DNA of 64,000 nucleotides from DASRAP01 sp964503275 (GCA_964503275.1 CAZCZO010000008.1:1-64000), one strand, 5' to 3'; positions 41,122 to 50,346 are shown, counted from the first letter of the stretch. The notes: generated from the letters alone by a model not told the origin. Program-made: numbers and translations.

Positions 41122-41733
41122 ATGGTGCTCACCACTGCGAATGTGGAGCAGTTCGTCGCCGCCGACTTGCCCGCCGCCGAGGACATGGTCGTCGTCCGGC
41201 GCGCGCAGTTCGAGCGCGAAGCGCTCGCACAGCTCGATGCGCTCTACAGCTTCGGCCTCAAGCTCACCCGCTCGCGGGACGACGCCGAGGACCTCGTGAG
41301 CGACACGCTCGTCCGGGCCTTCGACCGCTGGGAGCAGTACCGGCTCGGCACGAACATCCGCGCGTGGCTCTTCACCATCCTCTACCACGCCTTCGTCTCG
41401 AAGAAGCGCCGGATCGATGCGCGTGAGGTGGCGCCGCCCGACGAGCCCGACGGCTGGGCCGGCTACGAGGCGGTGGGCGATGCGGATCCCGAGGGGACCT
41501 TCTACGATTCCTTCCTCGACGAGCAGATCGTATCGGCGATCACGCGCCTGCCCGACGAGTACCGCGCGGCCCTGATCCTCAGCGACCTGCACGGCATGCG
41601 CTACGCCGAGATCGCGCGCATCCTCGATGTGCCCGAGGGCACGGTCAAGAGCCGCCTCTTCCGCGGGCGTCGCATCCTCCAAAAGGAGCTGCGCGAGTAC
41701 GCGGTCACGATGGGCTACCTCAAGGCGAGCTGA
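41122..41733 (+). CDS. ECF sigma factor, RpoE/SigR-like
   Basis: The 203-residue protein has region 2 (FGLKLTRSRDDAEDLVSDT, with RAFDRWEQY) and region 4 (LPDEYRAALILSDLHGMRYA, with EGTVKSRLFRGRRIL). It directs RNA polymerase to stress promoters. Most such factors are followed by an anti-sigma gene; here the next gene is convergent and none is adjacent. The ATG at 41122 has AGGGAG eight bases upstream and is preferred to an upstream ATG at 41059 that overlaps the TetR gene. Being directly downstream of the TetR gene, it may share its transcript. Confidence 0.92.
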   Translation: MVLTTANVEQFVAADLPAAEDMVVVRRAQFEREALAQLDALYSFGLKLTRSRDDAEDLVSDTLVRAFDRWEQYRLGTNIRAWLFTILYHAFVSKKRRIDAREVAPPDEPDGWAGYEAVGDADPEGTFYDSFLDEQIVSAITRLPDEYRAALILSDLHGMRYAEIARILDVPEGTVKSRLFRGRRILQKELREYAVTMGYLKAS

Positions 41734-42298
41734 GCCGACGCTGTTTGGCGCGATTGCCGCAACCGGCCATCGCGCACCAGCGGCGCGTGCGGTTCTTGCT
41801 GCGGTCCAGGAACGCCCGGCGGCAGTCCGGCGCCGCGCAGCGGGCCACGCGCGCCAGTTCGCCGCGCACGAGACTGTCGGTCGCAGACTCCACCACTGGC
41901 AACAGCAGACCGGCGAACGCATCGCCGGTCGGCACGAATTCCCACGCGAAGCCCTGCGCGCCCTGGGCGACGATCTGGCGCATCCCGGCCGTGCGCCCCA
42001 GGACGCGGTTCAACTCGGCGAGGGCCGGATCGCGTCCACGCGAGGCCGGCAGGGACGGCTCCGTCAAGAGCGCGAGCGCGGCGCGCATCCGCCGGGCCTC
42101 CAGCAGCGCTGCGGTCGCGCCGGCGGGCTGCAGCGGCGCCCGGCGCAACAACAGCGCCGCGCGCTCCTGGTGGATCACCGCGGCGTCGCGGAGCCACCGC
42201 ACATAGGCGTCGAAGCTCGCGAGGGCATCGCCGCGCGCCGCCGGGGCCTCGGAGTTGACGAACGCCAGCCAGAGCGGGGAGGGAGTCGCGACGGTCAT
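41720..42298 (-). CDS. CGNR zinc-finger regulator with ABATE-type domain
   Basis: The 192-residue protein has an N-terminal helical domain of the ABATE kind. A C-terminal zinc finger follows: RCAAPDCRRAFLDRSKNRTR and then WCAMAGCGNRAK, with the Cys pairs and the CGNR signature. Members are thought to be DNA-binding regulators. Its last 14 bases overlap the end of the convergent sigma-factor gene. A GTG just before the ATG could also be the start, because TAGTCT lies five bases before that GTG. Confidence 0.88.
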   Translation of the reverse strand: MTVATPSPLWLAFVNSEAPAARGDALASFDAYVRWLRDAAVIHQERAALLLRRAPLQPAGATAALLEARRMRAALALLTEPSLPASRGRDPALAELNRVLGRTAGMRQIVAQGAQGFAWEFVPTGDAFAGLLLPVVESATDSLVRGELARVARCAAPDCRRAFLDRSKNRTRRWCAMAGCGNRAKQRRLSSP

Positions 42299-42335
42299 CA
42301 CGCAGGAGACTACGCGGCGACCGCCACTGCGGCAA

Positions 42336-43250
42336 TCAGAGCACCGGCGAGCGCTGGACCAAGACGATGCGTCCGCTCCCTCGCAGCACCTTGTCGGCGA
42401 CGCTGCCGACGAACAGTCGCGACACGCCACGGCCGTGCGTCCCCATCGCGATGAGGTCCGGATCGGTCTCGCCAGCGTGTTCGAGCAAGGCCCGCGCCGC
42501 ATTGGCGTGCACCAACACCGTCGCGGTCACCGTCGGCACATGGCGGCGGACCTCCTCTGCCGTCGCGTCGAGCTCCTCCTTCGCCTCGGCCGCGATCGTG
42601 TCCACGCCGAAGCGGTCCAGCGCCTCGGACGACAGGGCCGTCAGGACGTCGCCGACGATCGGCGGGGCGATCACGCGGACCAACGCGATCGAGGCCCCAT
42701 GCAGCGTGGCGAGGCGGATCGCCGACCGCAGAGCGGTGTCCGACGGTTCCGAGCCGTCGTGCGGCACCATGATGCGGCGGATCGCCGTGCCGCGAGCCAC
42801 CGCGCGGTCCGGCGTGATCAACACGGGGCGATGCGTGGTGCGCACCACGGCATCTGCGATGCTCCCGATCCACGCCAAGGACTGCCCGCCGTGCCCATGC
42901 GTCGTCATCGCGATCAGATCCGCGCCGAACGCCTCGGCGGCCGCCTCGATCTCCGCGGCGATGTTCAGCCCGCTGCGGAGGTAGGTCGTGGCCTGCATCC
43001 CATACTCGCTCAGGGTGCGCGCGGCCGCGGTCCGCAGGTCGTGCTCCGCCGTCCCGCGCAGCGCGGCATCCCACGAGGGGTCATACAGCGGGACGCCCAG
43101 GTCGCCGATCGCCCCGATCGGGATGGACGGCACATGCACGCGGACCAGGGCCAGCTCCCCATCGGCACGATCGGCGATCGCCGCCGCCATCGGCACGGCG
43201 CCTTCGGCGAGAGTGGACCCGTCGAGCGGGACGAGGATGCGCAGTGACAT
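42336..43250 (-). CDS. Tandem-domain universal stress protein (third copy)
   Basis: The 304-residue protein has two Usp domains. The first has THGHGGQSLAWIGSIA and the second has THGRGVSRLFVGSVADKV, with the second glycine-loop spacing one residue shorter. It is a paralogue of the two proteins at 10258-12059 but encoded alone, with its own ribosome binding site (AGGAG five bases before the ATG). ATP binding is probable in domain 1. Confidence 0.93.
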   Translation of the reverse strand: MSLRILVPLDGSTLAEGAVPMAAAIADRADGELALVRVHVPSIPIGAIGDLGVPLYDPSWDAALRGTAEHDLRTAAARTLSEYGMQATTYLRSGLNIAAEIEAAAEAFGADLIAMTTHGHGGQSLAWIGSIADAVVRTTHRPVLITPDRAVARGTAIRRIMVPHDGSEPSDTALRSAIRLATLHGASIALVRVIAPPIVGDVLTALSSEALDRFGVDTIAAEAKEELDATAEEVRRHVPTVTATVLVHANAARALLEHAGETDPDLIAMGTHGRGVSRLFVGSVADKVLRGSGRIVLVQRSPVL

Positions 43251-43370
43251 CGGGACTCCTGACGGATAGAGCGACGTCGGACGCGAGGATACCTTCCTCG
43301 GTCAAGACTGAAGCGTATAGCAGTATCGGCCGTCCTGCAGGATTCCTTCACTCCATCCCCGCACCAGCCT

Positions 43371-43808
43371 ATGCCGCCCGTCCCGCCGTTCGCCGTGCAC
43401 GAACGCGTCCGCTGGAGTGACTGTGACCCGCTCGGCATCATCTTCTACGGCGCCTACATCCGGCTCTTCGAGATCGCGGAGCACGAGATGTTCCGGTCCA
43501 TCGGGCTGCCCTTCGACACCCTGCGCGCGATCCGGGGCGTCTGGCTTCCCCGCAAGGCCTTCCAGGTCGAGTTCGCGGCGCCGGCGGCCATGGACGAGCT
43601 GCTGACCGTCGGCGTCGGCGTACAGGCCATCGGCACCACCTCCATCACCCTGCGCTTCACCGCCACCTGTGCCGCTGACGGCGCCCCCCGCGCGACCGCG
43701 ACCCTCACCGTGGTCTGTGTGGACAAGCCCAGCATCACCAAGCGACCGGTGCCGGACTGGCTGCGCGAGGCGCTGCAGCCCATGACGATCCCGACGCCGC
43801 CGACCTAG
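43371..43808 (+). CDS. 4-hydroxybenzoyl-CoA thioesterase-type (hotdog) acyl-CoA thioesterase
   Basis: The 145-residue protein has the YbgC/FcbC-like N-terminal motif VRWSDCDPLGIIFYGAYIRL. The Asp in DCDP is at the catalytic position. The core is a hotdog fold ending in a beta hairpin. It hydrolyses acyl-CoA thioesters; the chain specificity is not visible. There is no tol-pal cluster nearby. Its stop TAG is part of the CTAG shared with the convergent transhydrogenase. Confidence 0.9.
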   Translation: MPPVPPFAVHERVRWSDCDPLGIIFYGAYIRLFEIAEHEMFRSIGLPFDTLRAIRGVWLPRKAFQVEFAAPAAMDELLTVGVGVQAIGTTSITLRFTATCAADGAPRATATLTVVCVDKPSITKRPVPDWLREALQPMTIPTPPT

Positions 43809-45274
43809 GACGGTGTCTGACGACTCAGCCCGCTCCGCCGCGAGATGCGGCGCGCGAGGCGCTGCAGGCCGTCGTACGCGGCGTACTTGTAGGCTTCGGC
43901 GAGCGTCGGGTAGGCGTACACCCCCTGGATGAAGGTGTCCAGTGTGCCGTCGAAGGACATCGCCGTGCTGGCCACATGGATCAGTTCACAGGCGCCTTCG
44001 CCGACCAGCGACGCACCCAGAAGCCGCTGCGAGTCGGGGTCGAAGAGCAGTTTCACGAAGCCGTCGTCGCCGAGGATCTGGCCGCGCGCATTGCGACTGA
44101 AATAGGCCTTGCCCGTCTCGTAGGCCCGGTCACGGCTGCGCAGCGTCTCCTCGGTCTCGCCGACCATCGCCACCTCGGGAATGGTCCAGAGGACGCTGGG
44201 GAGGGCGGTGGCGAGCCGCTGCTTGTAGGCCAGCCCGAACGCGTGGCACATGGCGATCCGCCCCTGCTCCATCGCCGTCGCGGCGGCTGCCGGGAATCCG
44301 GTGATGTCACCGGCGGCGTACACGCCGGGGACGGCCGTGCGGAAGTGCTCGTCCACGGCGATGAAGCCGTGCGCGTCGGGTGCCACACCCACGGCCTCGA
44401 GCTGCAGGGTGTCGCTGTTGCCGGTGCGGCGGCCGCACCACAGCAGGCACTCCCCGTGGACGACGCTGCCATCGGCGAGGTGCACCAGCGCGATGTCGCC
44501 GGCACGCTCGACGCTCGTGACCTCGACGTCGAGCATCGCGCTGACCCCGAGCCGCCGGGTCATCTCGGCGCGCAGCACCTCGCTCACCTCGGCGTCCAGC
44601 GCCGGCACGAGCCGCGCATCGCGCGAGACGATCGTCACCTTCGAGCCCAGCGCCGCGAAGATGGCGGCCAACTCGATGCCCGTCGGCTCGCCCGCCACGA
44701 CGATCAGCCGCCGCGGGATCCGCGTGAGCTGCAGGATGGTGTCGGCGTCCACGATGACCTCGTCGTCGAAGGGGACCTGCGACGGACGATGCGGTCGGGC
44801 GCCAGTGGCGATCAGCACGTTGGGCGCGCGGACGCGACGCGGCTCCTCGCCATAGCGGCGGACCTCGACGAGCCCCGGTCCGACGAAGCGCGCCGTCCCT
44901 TGCAGCCGCGTGATGCCGTGCTTGTCGAGGTTCTCGGAGATCTGCGCCCACTGCGCCTCGACCACCAAGCGCTCGCGGAACATGAACTCCGGCAGCGTGA
45001 TGTCGGCCTTGACGTGATAGTCGACGCCGTAGAGCCCGCGCTGCTTGAGACCCGAGAAGTAGAGCGCCGTCTCGCGCAGCGCCTTGGTCGGGATGGTGCC
45101 GGAGTTGACGGCCGCGCCGCCGGGCTTGGGGGAGCGCTCGATCAGCGCCACCCGTTTGCCGGCGTAGGCCGCTTGGGCCGCCCCCTTCTCGCCGCCCGGC
45201 CCCGCGCCGATGACCACCAGATCGACGTCGAGCAGGTCGGGCGCCATCGCCGCCGGGGAATGCGCAGTGGTCAC
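43805..45274 (-). CDS. sthA: Soluble pyridine nucleotide transhydrogenase-like flavoprotein
   Basis: About 489 residues from a GTG at 45274, or 480 from the ATG at 45247. It has the FAD motif GAGPGGEKGA and the region GGAAVNSGTIPTKALRE, where disulphide reductases have CxxxxC; neither cysteine is present. Near the end YPTLAEAYKYAA replaces the HPT active-site motif. These changes mark the SthA group, which moves hydride between NADPH and NAD. The second dinucleotide fold reads VVAGEPTGIELAAIF instead of the usual GAGVIGCE. The loss of two glycines may change nucleotide binding. Confidence 0.85.
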   Translation of the reverse strand: MTTAHSPAAMAPDLLDVDLVVIGAGPGGEKGAAQAAYAGKRVALIERSPKPGGAAVNSGTIPTKALRETALYFSGLKQRGLYGVDYHVKADITLPEFMFRERLVVEAQWAQISENLDKHGITRLQGTARFVGPGLVEVRRYGEEPRRVRAPNVLIATGARPHRPSQVPFDDEVIVDADTILQLTRIPRRLIVVAGEPTGIELAAIFAALGSKVTIVSRDARLVPALDAEVSEVLRAEMTRRLGVSAMLDVEVTSVERAGDIALVHLADGSVVHGECLLWCGRRTGNSDTLQLEAVGVAPDAHGFIAVDEHFRTAVPGVYAAGDITGFPAAAATAMEQGRIAMCHAFGLAYKQRLATALPSVLWTIPEVAMVGETEETLRSRDRAYETGKAYFSRNARGQILGDDGFVKLLFDPDSQRLLGASLVGEGACELIHVASTAMSFDGTLDTFIQGVYAYPTLAEAYKYAAYDGLQRLARRISRRSGLSRQTPS

Positions 45275-45365
45275 GCGCCAAACGATGCCTCCGGACCGCG
45301 CCCGGCGCAATGGCGCGCCGTCACGGCCCGGCCCGCGCCGAGTCCGCGCCGGGGGCCGTGGGGGT

Positions 45366-45371
45366 TACTTT
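45366..45371 (+). promoter_or_regulatory. TACTTT -10-like element for ispH
   Basis: TACTTT, then six bases (tcaggg), then the ispH ATG. No -35 consensus was found. Confidence 0.5.
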
Positions 45372-45377
45372 TCAGGG

Positions 45378-46586
45378 ATGACCCCAGAGACCACGTACTT
45401 CCGCAAAGGCTTCGGGCTCAAGTCCGACGTCGAGCAGGAGTTGGCGGCAGACTACACCGGGCACCTCGTCGACCTCCTCCGTGCGAACGACTCCACGCTG
45501 GTCGTGGACGACGTCACGATCCGCCTCGCCAAGGAATTCGGGTTCTGCTACGGGGTGGAGCGCGCGGTGGAGTACGCCTACCAGACCCGCCGCAAGTTCC
45601 CGGATCGTCGCATCTTCCTCGCCGGCGAGATCATCCACAACCCCCACGTCAACGCCAAGCTGCGTGAGATGGGGATCGTGTTCCTCGACGCCGGCACCGA
45701 GGGCTTCGACTTCTCGAGCGTCCAGCCCACCGACGTGGTGATCCTGCCCGCGTTCGGGGTGACCATCGGGGACTTCGAGCGGTTGCGCCAACTGGGCTGC
45801 GTGATGGTCGACACGACCTGCGGGTCGGTGCTGAACGTCTGGAAGCGCGTCGAGAGCTATGCCCGCGATGGGTTCACCGCGCTGATCCACGGCAAGTACT
45901 ACCACGAGGAGACGCGGGCCACGGCCTCTCAGGTGCTGAAGTACCCCGGGGGTCGCTACCTGGTCGTGCGTGACATGGCCGAGGCGCAGTTGGTCTGCGA
46001 TTACATCGAGGGTCGCGGGGACCGCGAGGTCTTCCTGGCCAAGTTCGCCCAGCAGTCCAACCCGGGCTTCGATCCCGACGCCGATCTGGCGCGGATCGGC
46101 GTCGCGAACCAGACGACGATGTTGGCGCGCGAGTCCCTCGCCATCGGGGAGCTCGTCGGTGCGTCGATCGCCCGCTACCACGGCGCCGAGCGCCGAGCGA
46201 CGCACTTCCGCACCTTCGACACCATCTGCAGTGCGACGCAGGACCGGCAGGACGCCGTGCTCGCGCTGCTCGAGGAGTCGCTGGACGTGATGCTCGTGAT
46301 CGGCGGGTACAACTCGAGCAACACCATCTCGCTGGCGGCGATCTGCGCGGAGCGCGTTCCCACGTTCCACATCGAGGACGCGGCCTGCATCGATCCGGCC
46401 TCGGGCGGGATCCGCCATCAGCCGATCGGGTCGAAGTCCGAGGTGCAGCTCGGCAGCTGGCTGCCGCGCAACGGACCGCTGCGTGTGGGCCTGACCGCCG
46501 GTGCGAGCACGCCGAACAACAAGATCGGTGAGGCGGTCGCGCTGGTGCTGGCCACGCGCGGCATCGATCCCCAGCGGGTCGGGTGA
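45378..46586 (+). CDS. ispH: 4-hydroxy-3-methylbut-2-enyl diphosphate reductase
   Basis: The 402-residue enzyme has three conserved cysteines that hold the iron-sulphur cluster: Cys57 (FGFCYGVERA), Cys148 (DTTCGSV) and Cys284 (DTICSATQDRQ). The length and the N-terminal extension (TPETTYFRKGFGLK) are typical of the long cyanobacterial and plant-like form, not the E. coli one. It makes IPP and DMAPP at the last step of the MEP pathway. It heads a run of five same-strand genes. The GTG start of the next gene overlaps its stop by four bases. Confidence 0.95.
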   Translation: MTPETTYFRKGFGLKSDVEQELAADYTGHLVDLLRANDSTLVVDDVTIRLAKEFGFCYGVERAVEYAYQTRRKFPDRRIFLAGEIIHNPHVNAKLREMGIVFLDAGTEGFDFSSVQPTDVVILPAFGVTIGDFERLRQLGCVMVDTTCGSVLNVWKRVESYARDGFTALIHGKYYHEETRATASQVLKYPGGRYLVVRDMAEAQLVCDYIEGRGDREVFLAKFAQQSNPGFDPDADLARIGVANQTTMLARESLAIGELVGASIARYHGAERRATHFRTFDTICSATQDRQDAVLALLEESLDVMLVIGGYNSSNTISLAAICAERVPTFHIEDAACIDPASGGIRHQPIGSKSEVQLGSWLPRNGPLRVGLTAGASTPNNKIGEAVALVLATRGIDPQRVG

Positions 46587-47536
46587 CCGAGGCGTCCGCG
46601 GTCGGCACGGTGTCGCTGCCGCACGCGGACGGTGCGGCGGAACTCCGTCGTGCGGGGGCTGCGGTGCGCACGACGCTGGCTGCGGGCGGTGCGATCACCT
46701 CGGTGCAGCTCGACGACATCGAGTGGTGCGCGCGCGGCCGCTGGGTCGACCACCTCCCGACGTTGGGCGGCTGCACCATGCCGACCTTCGTGGCGGGGGT
46801 CGCGGGTCAGGTACTGCCCGAGGGTGGAGTGCTCGCCGCCGTCCCACCACGGGTCAGTGTCGCCGCCGACGGGACGCGCGAGGCCGTCATGTCGGACTGG
46901 GACGCCGAGGCGTACCCGCTGGCCGTCGGCCGGACGGTCGCATTCGATGCCGACGGCGCGATCCACCTGGCCTACGCCGCGACGAACCCGCGCGCGACGC
47001 CCGTGCCGTTCATCTGGGGGATCTCCATTCCGCTCGCGTGGGACCCCAGCGTGCGCATCGAGTTGCCCGCCGGGGTGCGGGCGCGGGTGGCCGCGTCCTG
47101 GGGCGAGGGTTTCCCGGCGGCGGGCAGCGAGTTCACGTGGCCGCAACTGCGCAACGGCGGTGAACTGATCGACCTCGCGCGGCCGACGCAGCTGCCCAAG
47201 GGGTTCGGTGTCACCTGTTTCGTGGAGCTCCCGGCCGCCGGTGTGACCCTGCGCACGTCGGCCGGGGCGATGACCATCCGCGGGACACGCGGGGTCGTCT
47301 CACATCTTCGGGTCGCGATCGACCACGAGGCTCCGGTGCCGGGTCGCGCGCCATCGCGCTGGTGGCGTCGGCGTCCTGCGCATCGCACCGTCAGCATCGC
47401 ACCGACGGTCGGCGCGCCCGACACGCTGCTCGACGCGGTCGGTGCCTGGAAGGCCGCGCGCTGGGTCGAGCCGGGCAAGACGCTGCAGTGGGACGTTCGC
47501 TTCGCGCGGGCCGTCGAGCCGGACGACGCCCCGTGA
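46583..47536 (+). CDS. Unrecognised protein with a galactose-mutarotase-like appearance
   Basis: The 317-residue protein is rich in beta strands with no signal peptide. Segments such as AAGGAITSVQL, TLGGCTMPTF and RNGGELIDLA recall the aldose-1-epimerase superfamily, but catalytic residues could not be identified. I would call it only a possible fold match. It is coupled by four-base overlaps with ispH upstream (GTGA) and the next unknown gene downstream. Confidence 0.6.
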   Translation: MTEASAVGTVSLPHADGAAELRRAGAAVRTTLAAGGAITSVQLDDIEWCARGRWVDHLPTLGGCTMPTFVAGVAGQVLPEGGVLAAVPPRVSVAADGTREAVMSDWDAEAYPLAVGRTVAFDADGAIHLAYAATNPRATPVPFIWGISIPLAWDPSVRIELPAGVRARVAASWGEGFPAAGSEFTWPQLRNGGELIDLARPTQLPKGFGVTCFVELPAAGVTLRTSAGAMTIRGTRGVVSHLRVAIDHEAPVPGRAPSRWWRRRPAHRTVSIAPTVGAPDTLLDAVGAWKAARWVEPGKTLQWDVRFARAVEPDDAP

Positions 47537-48426
47537 GCCTGCCCCGCTCGGTCCGCAGTGCCCTGCGCGGGCTCATCGACTACGCGGGTCTGTTCCCGCC
47601 GGCGCAGGAGTCGATGGACGACGCCGTGCGGCACTATGCCGCGTATCGCCGGGCGGCGCACCAGTGGATGCTCGGCCGCTTCGTCGTGCCCGCGTCGCGC
47701 CTCGACGAGTTCGCGGCCGCGGTGGCAGCCTACCTGCCCGATGCACACGGCGAGTGGCACCTGAGCGTGTTGCTGGGGCCCGAGATCGAGCAGGACCTCG
47801 CCCGCATCGCTGCCCTCAATGCCGCGCACCGTGGCGTCGTGTGCGACGCGGTCGAGGTGCGGGCGGGCTCGGCCGGCGATATCGTGACCTTGGCCCGTCA
47901 CCTGCGCCCCTCGGGCCTCGCCGCGTACGTCGAGATCCCAGTGGCCGAGGATCCGGCGGCATCGGTCGCGGCGCTGCGGGTCGCGGGGCTGCGGGCCAAG
48001 ATCCGCACGGGTGGCGTCACGGTCGATGCCTTTCCTACGGCGGCGATGGTCGCGCGCTTCCTCGGGCACTGTGTGCGCGCGGCCGTGCCCTGCAAGGCGA
48101 CCGCGGGCCTGCACCATCCACTGTGTGGCGAGTATCGCCTCACGTATGAGGCCGGGAGCGCGCACGGATCGATGTTCGGGTTCCTGAACGTCGTGCTGGC
48201 CGCGGCGTGGCTCCGCGATGGCGCGACCGACGCGCAAGCCGTCGAGCTGCTGCTCGAGCGTGACCCGCGCGCGATCGTGTTCTCCGATACCGGCGTGCGC
48301 TGGCGCGACGTCACCTTGCTCACGCCGCGGCTCGAGCAGCTGCGGCAGTCGTGGTTCATCGCGGTCGGCTCGTGTTCGTTCCGGGAGCCGGTCGCTGAGT
48401 TGGGATTCGTCGAGGGATGGCACTGA
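47533..48426 (+). CDS. Unrecognised protein, possible TIM-barrel
   Basis: The 297-residue protein starts with GTG overlapping the preceding stop. The N-terminus has ALRGLIDYAGLFPPAQESM. The central part has KIRTGGVTVDAFPTAAMVA and then CKATAGLHHPL. Alternation of short strands and helices, and the KxRTGG and KATAGLHHP segments, suggest a TIM-barrel with an active-site-like face, but no family is certain. It ends in TGATG overlap with fumarylacetoacetase. A role in the same pathway is inferred only from the gene order. Confidence 0.65.
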   Translation: MSLPRSVRSALRGLIDYAGLFPPAQESMDDAVRHYAAYRRAAHQWMLGRFVVPASRLDEFAAAVAAYLPDAHGEWHLSVLLGPEIEQDLARIAALNAAHRGVVCDAVEVRAGSAGDIVTLARHLRPSGLAAYVEIPVAEDPAASVAALRVAGLRAKIRTGGVTVDAFPTAAMVARFLGHCVRAAVPCKATAGLHHPLCGEYRLTYEAGSAHGSMFGFLNVVLAAAWLRDGATDAQAVELLLERDPRAIVFSDTGVRWRDVTLLTPRLEQLRQSWFIAVGSCSFREPVAELGFVEGWH

Positions 48427-49769
48427 TGGTCACGGACGAGACGCACCGCGAGTCGCTGCGCAGTTGGGTGGAGTCGGCGAACGAGTCGCTGCACGATTTC
48501 CCCATCCAGAACCTGCCGCTGGGCGTGGTGCGGCCGCGTGGCGACGAGCCGCCGCGCATCGGGGTCGCGATCGGGGACCGGGTGCTCGATCTACCGGCCT
48601 GCGAGCGGGCGGGAATGCTCGACTCGCTGCCGCCCGCGCTGCGCGCCGCCGCGCGCGCGCCGGACCTGAACGCGCTCTTCGCGTTGGGACGCGGCCCGCT
48701 GCAGGCCCTGCGCCAGCTGCTGAGCCGTCTGCTGCGCGAGGACACGGTCGAGGGGGCCGCCGCGCGGGCGCGGTCGGGCGCACTGTTGCATCTGCGCTCC
48801 GAGGTCTCCCTCTGCATGCCCGCGCGCATCGGCGACTACACGGATTTCTACGCGTCGGTGCATCACGCCACGAATGTCGGCGCACTGTTCCGCCCCGATC
48901 AGCCGCTGCTCCCGAACTACAAGTGGATCCCCATCGGGTATCACGGGCGCGCGAGTTCGGTCGTCGTGAGTGGTACGGCGGTGCAGCGCCCGCTGGGACA
49001 ACTGCGTCCCGACGCCTCCGCGCCGCCCGAGGTCGCGCCGACGCGCGCGCTGGACTACGAGCTTGAGGTCGGGGCGTTCATCGGCGGCATGCAGCGCTTG
49101 GGGACCACTGTGCCACTCGCCGAGGCCGAGTCGCGGATCATGGGATTGTGCCTCGTGAATGACTGGTCCGCGCGCGATGTGCAGAGTTGGGAATACCAAC
49201 CGCTCGGACCGTTCCTCGCCAAGAACTTCGCCACGAGCATTTCGCCGTGGGTGGTGACCCTCGATGCGCTGGCCCCGTTCCGTGCCCCGCTGCAGCCGCG
49301 CGCTGAAGGCGATCCGGCCCCGCTGCCGTACCTCGACGATGCGACGGACCGCGCCCAGGGTGGCGTGCACCTGTCGCTCGAGGTCACGCTCCGCACGGCG
49401 CGGATGCGCACGGAGGGCAGCGCGCCCGTCGTGATCGGGCGCGGCGATCTGCGGCAGCTGTACTGGACCTTCGGGCAGATGGTCGCGCACCACACGATGA
49501 ACGGCTGCGATCTGCGCGCCGGCGATCTCATCGCCAGCGGGACGGTGAGTGGGCCCGGACCCGCCGAGCGCGGGTGCCTGCTCGAACTCACGCGCCGCGG
49601 GGCCGATCCGCTCGCGCTGCCGAACGGCGAGCAGCGCCGCTTCCTCGAGGACGGCGACGAGGTCGTGTTCCGTGGCTGGTGCGAACGGGACGGGTTCCGG
49701 CGGATCGGCTTCGGGACCTGTGTGGGGACCGTGATCGCGGCGGGGCAGGGCGCGACGCCCGGCTTGTAG
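48426..49769 (+). CDS. fahA: Fumarylacetoacetase
   Basis: The 447-residue enzyme has an N-terminal SH3-like domain and a C-terminal hydrolase domain. Family motifs are visible: DYTDFYASVHHATNVG, IGYHGRASSVVVSG, LDYELEVGAFIG (metal-binding Glu residues) and NDWSARDVQSWEYQPLGPF (metal-binding Asp). It cleaves fumarylacetoacetate to fumarate and acetoacetate, the last step of tyrosine breakdown. Other tyrosine catabolic genes (HPPD, homogentisate dioxygenase) are not in the window. The ATG at 48426 overlaps the upstream stop as TGATG; an in-frame ATG nine bases earlier is less likely. Confidence 0.95.
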   Translation: MVTDETHRESLRSWVESANESLHDFPIQNLPLGVVRPRGDEPPRIGVAIGDRVLDLPACERAGMLDSLPPALRAAARAPDLNALFALGRGPLQALRQLLSRLLREDTVEGAAARARSGALLHLRSEVSLCMPARIGDYTDFYASVHHATNVGALFRPDQPLLPNYKWIPIGYHGRASSVVVSGTAVQRPLGQLRPDASAPPEVAPTRALDYELEVGAFIGGMQRLGTTVPLAEAESRIMGLCLVNDWSARDVQSWEYQPLGPFLAKNFATSISPWVVTLDALAPFRAPLQPRAEGDPAPLPYLDDATDRAQGGVHLSLEVTLRTARMRTEGSAPVVIGRGDLRQLYWTFGQMVAHHTMNGCDLRAGDLIASGTVSGPGPAERGCLLELTRRGADPLALPNGEQRRFLEDGDEVVFRGWCERDGFRRIGFGTCVGTVIAAGQGATPGL

Positions 49770-49818
49770 AACGGGGGACCACCCCGTCATCTTGCAGGAG
49801 ACCCGTTCCAGACCCGAC

Positions 49819-50289
49819 ATGCCACGCACTGCGCCCGTTGACGAAGCGACCGACACGCCGACCGAGCGTGCCCTCCACTGTGCCGATGCGCTGTCGCGTG
49901 CCGCGGCCGAGGCGGCCCGGCAGCATGAGCGCCTCGGCCGCTGCCTCGAGCTTGGCTGCTCCGACGCCGAGGCCCAGCATTTGGCCGAGGTCACCGCGCT
50001 CTGTGATGCGCACCTCGACGCCATGACCGCCTCGTACGAGACGTCGGCGAACAGTGCGGCCGAGGCCAAGGATCAGCCGTGGTGGCACGCGGCCAATGCG
50101 CTGTGGCATGCCAGTCGCGAGTACGGGCGCCGCCATGCGGGCAGCGACCGTGTGTCGCGGCTCCTGGGCAAGCACTCCAAGGAGAAGCTCACCGAGCTGA
50201 CGATGGAGTACGAGCTGGAGCGCTCGGCGCTCATGGCCCTCAAGCAGGCCACGGTCGCGTTCCGCGCGACGCGCCCTGCGGCAGACTGA
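49819..50289 (+). CDS. Small helical protein of unknown function
   Basis: The 156-residue protein is almost entirely alpha-helical and rich in Ala, His and Glu, with segments such as ALHCADALSRAAAEAARQHE. It has no signal or membrane segment. It may be the last gene of the ispH-fahA run, although the 49-base gap could hold a separate promoter. The start is uncertain; a TTG at 49792 is the alternative. Confidence 0.6.
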   Translation: MPRTAPVDEATDTPTERALHCADALSRAAAEAARQHERLGRCLELGCSDAEAQHLAEVTALCDAHLDAMTASYETSANSAAEAKDQPWWHAANALWHASREYGRRHAGSDRVSRLLGKHSKEKLTELTMEYELERSALMALKQATVAFRATRPAAD

Positions 50290-50346
50290 TCCTTCGCGGT
50301 CGCGTGGCCGTTGGGGCCGCGGACGATCCTCACCGGAGAGTGCGAG

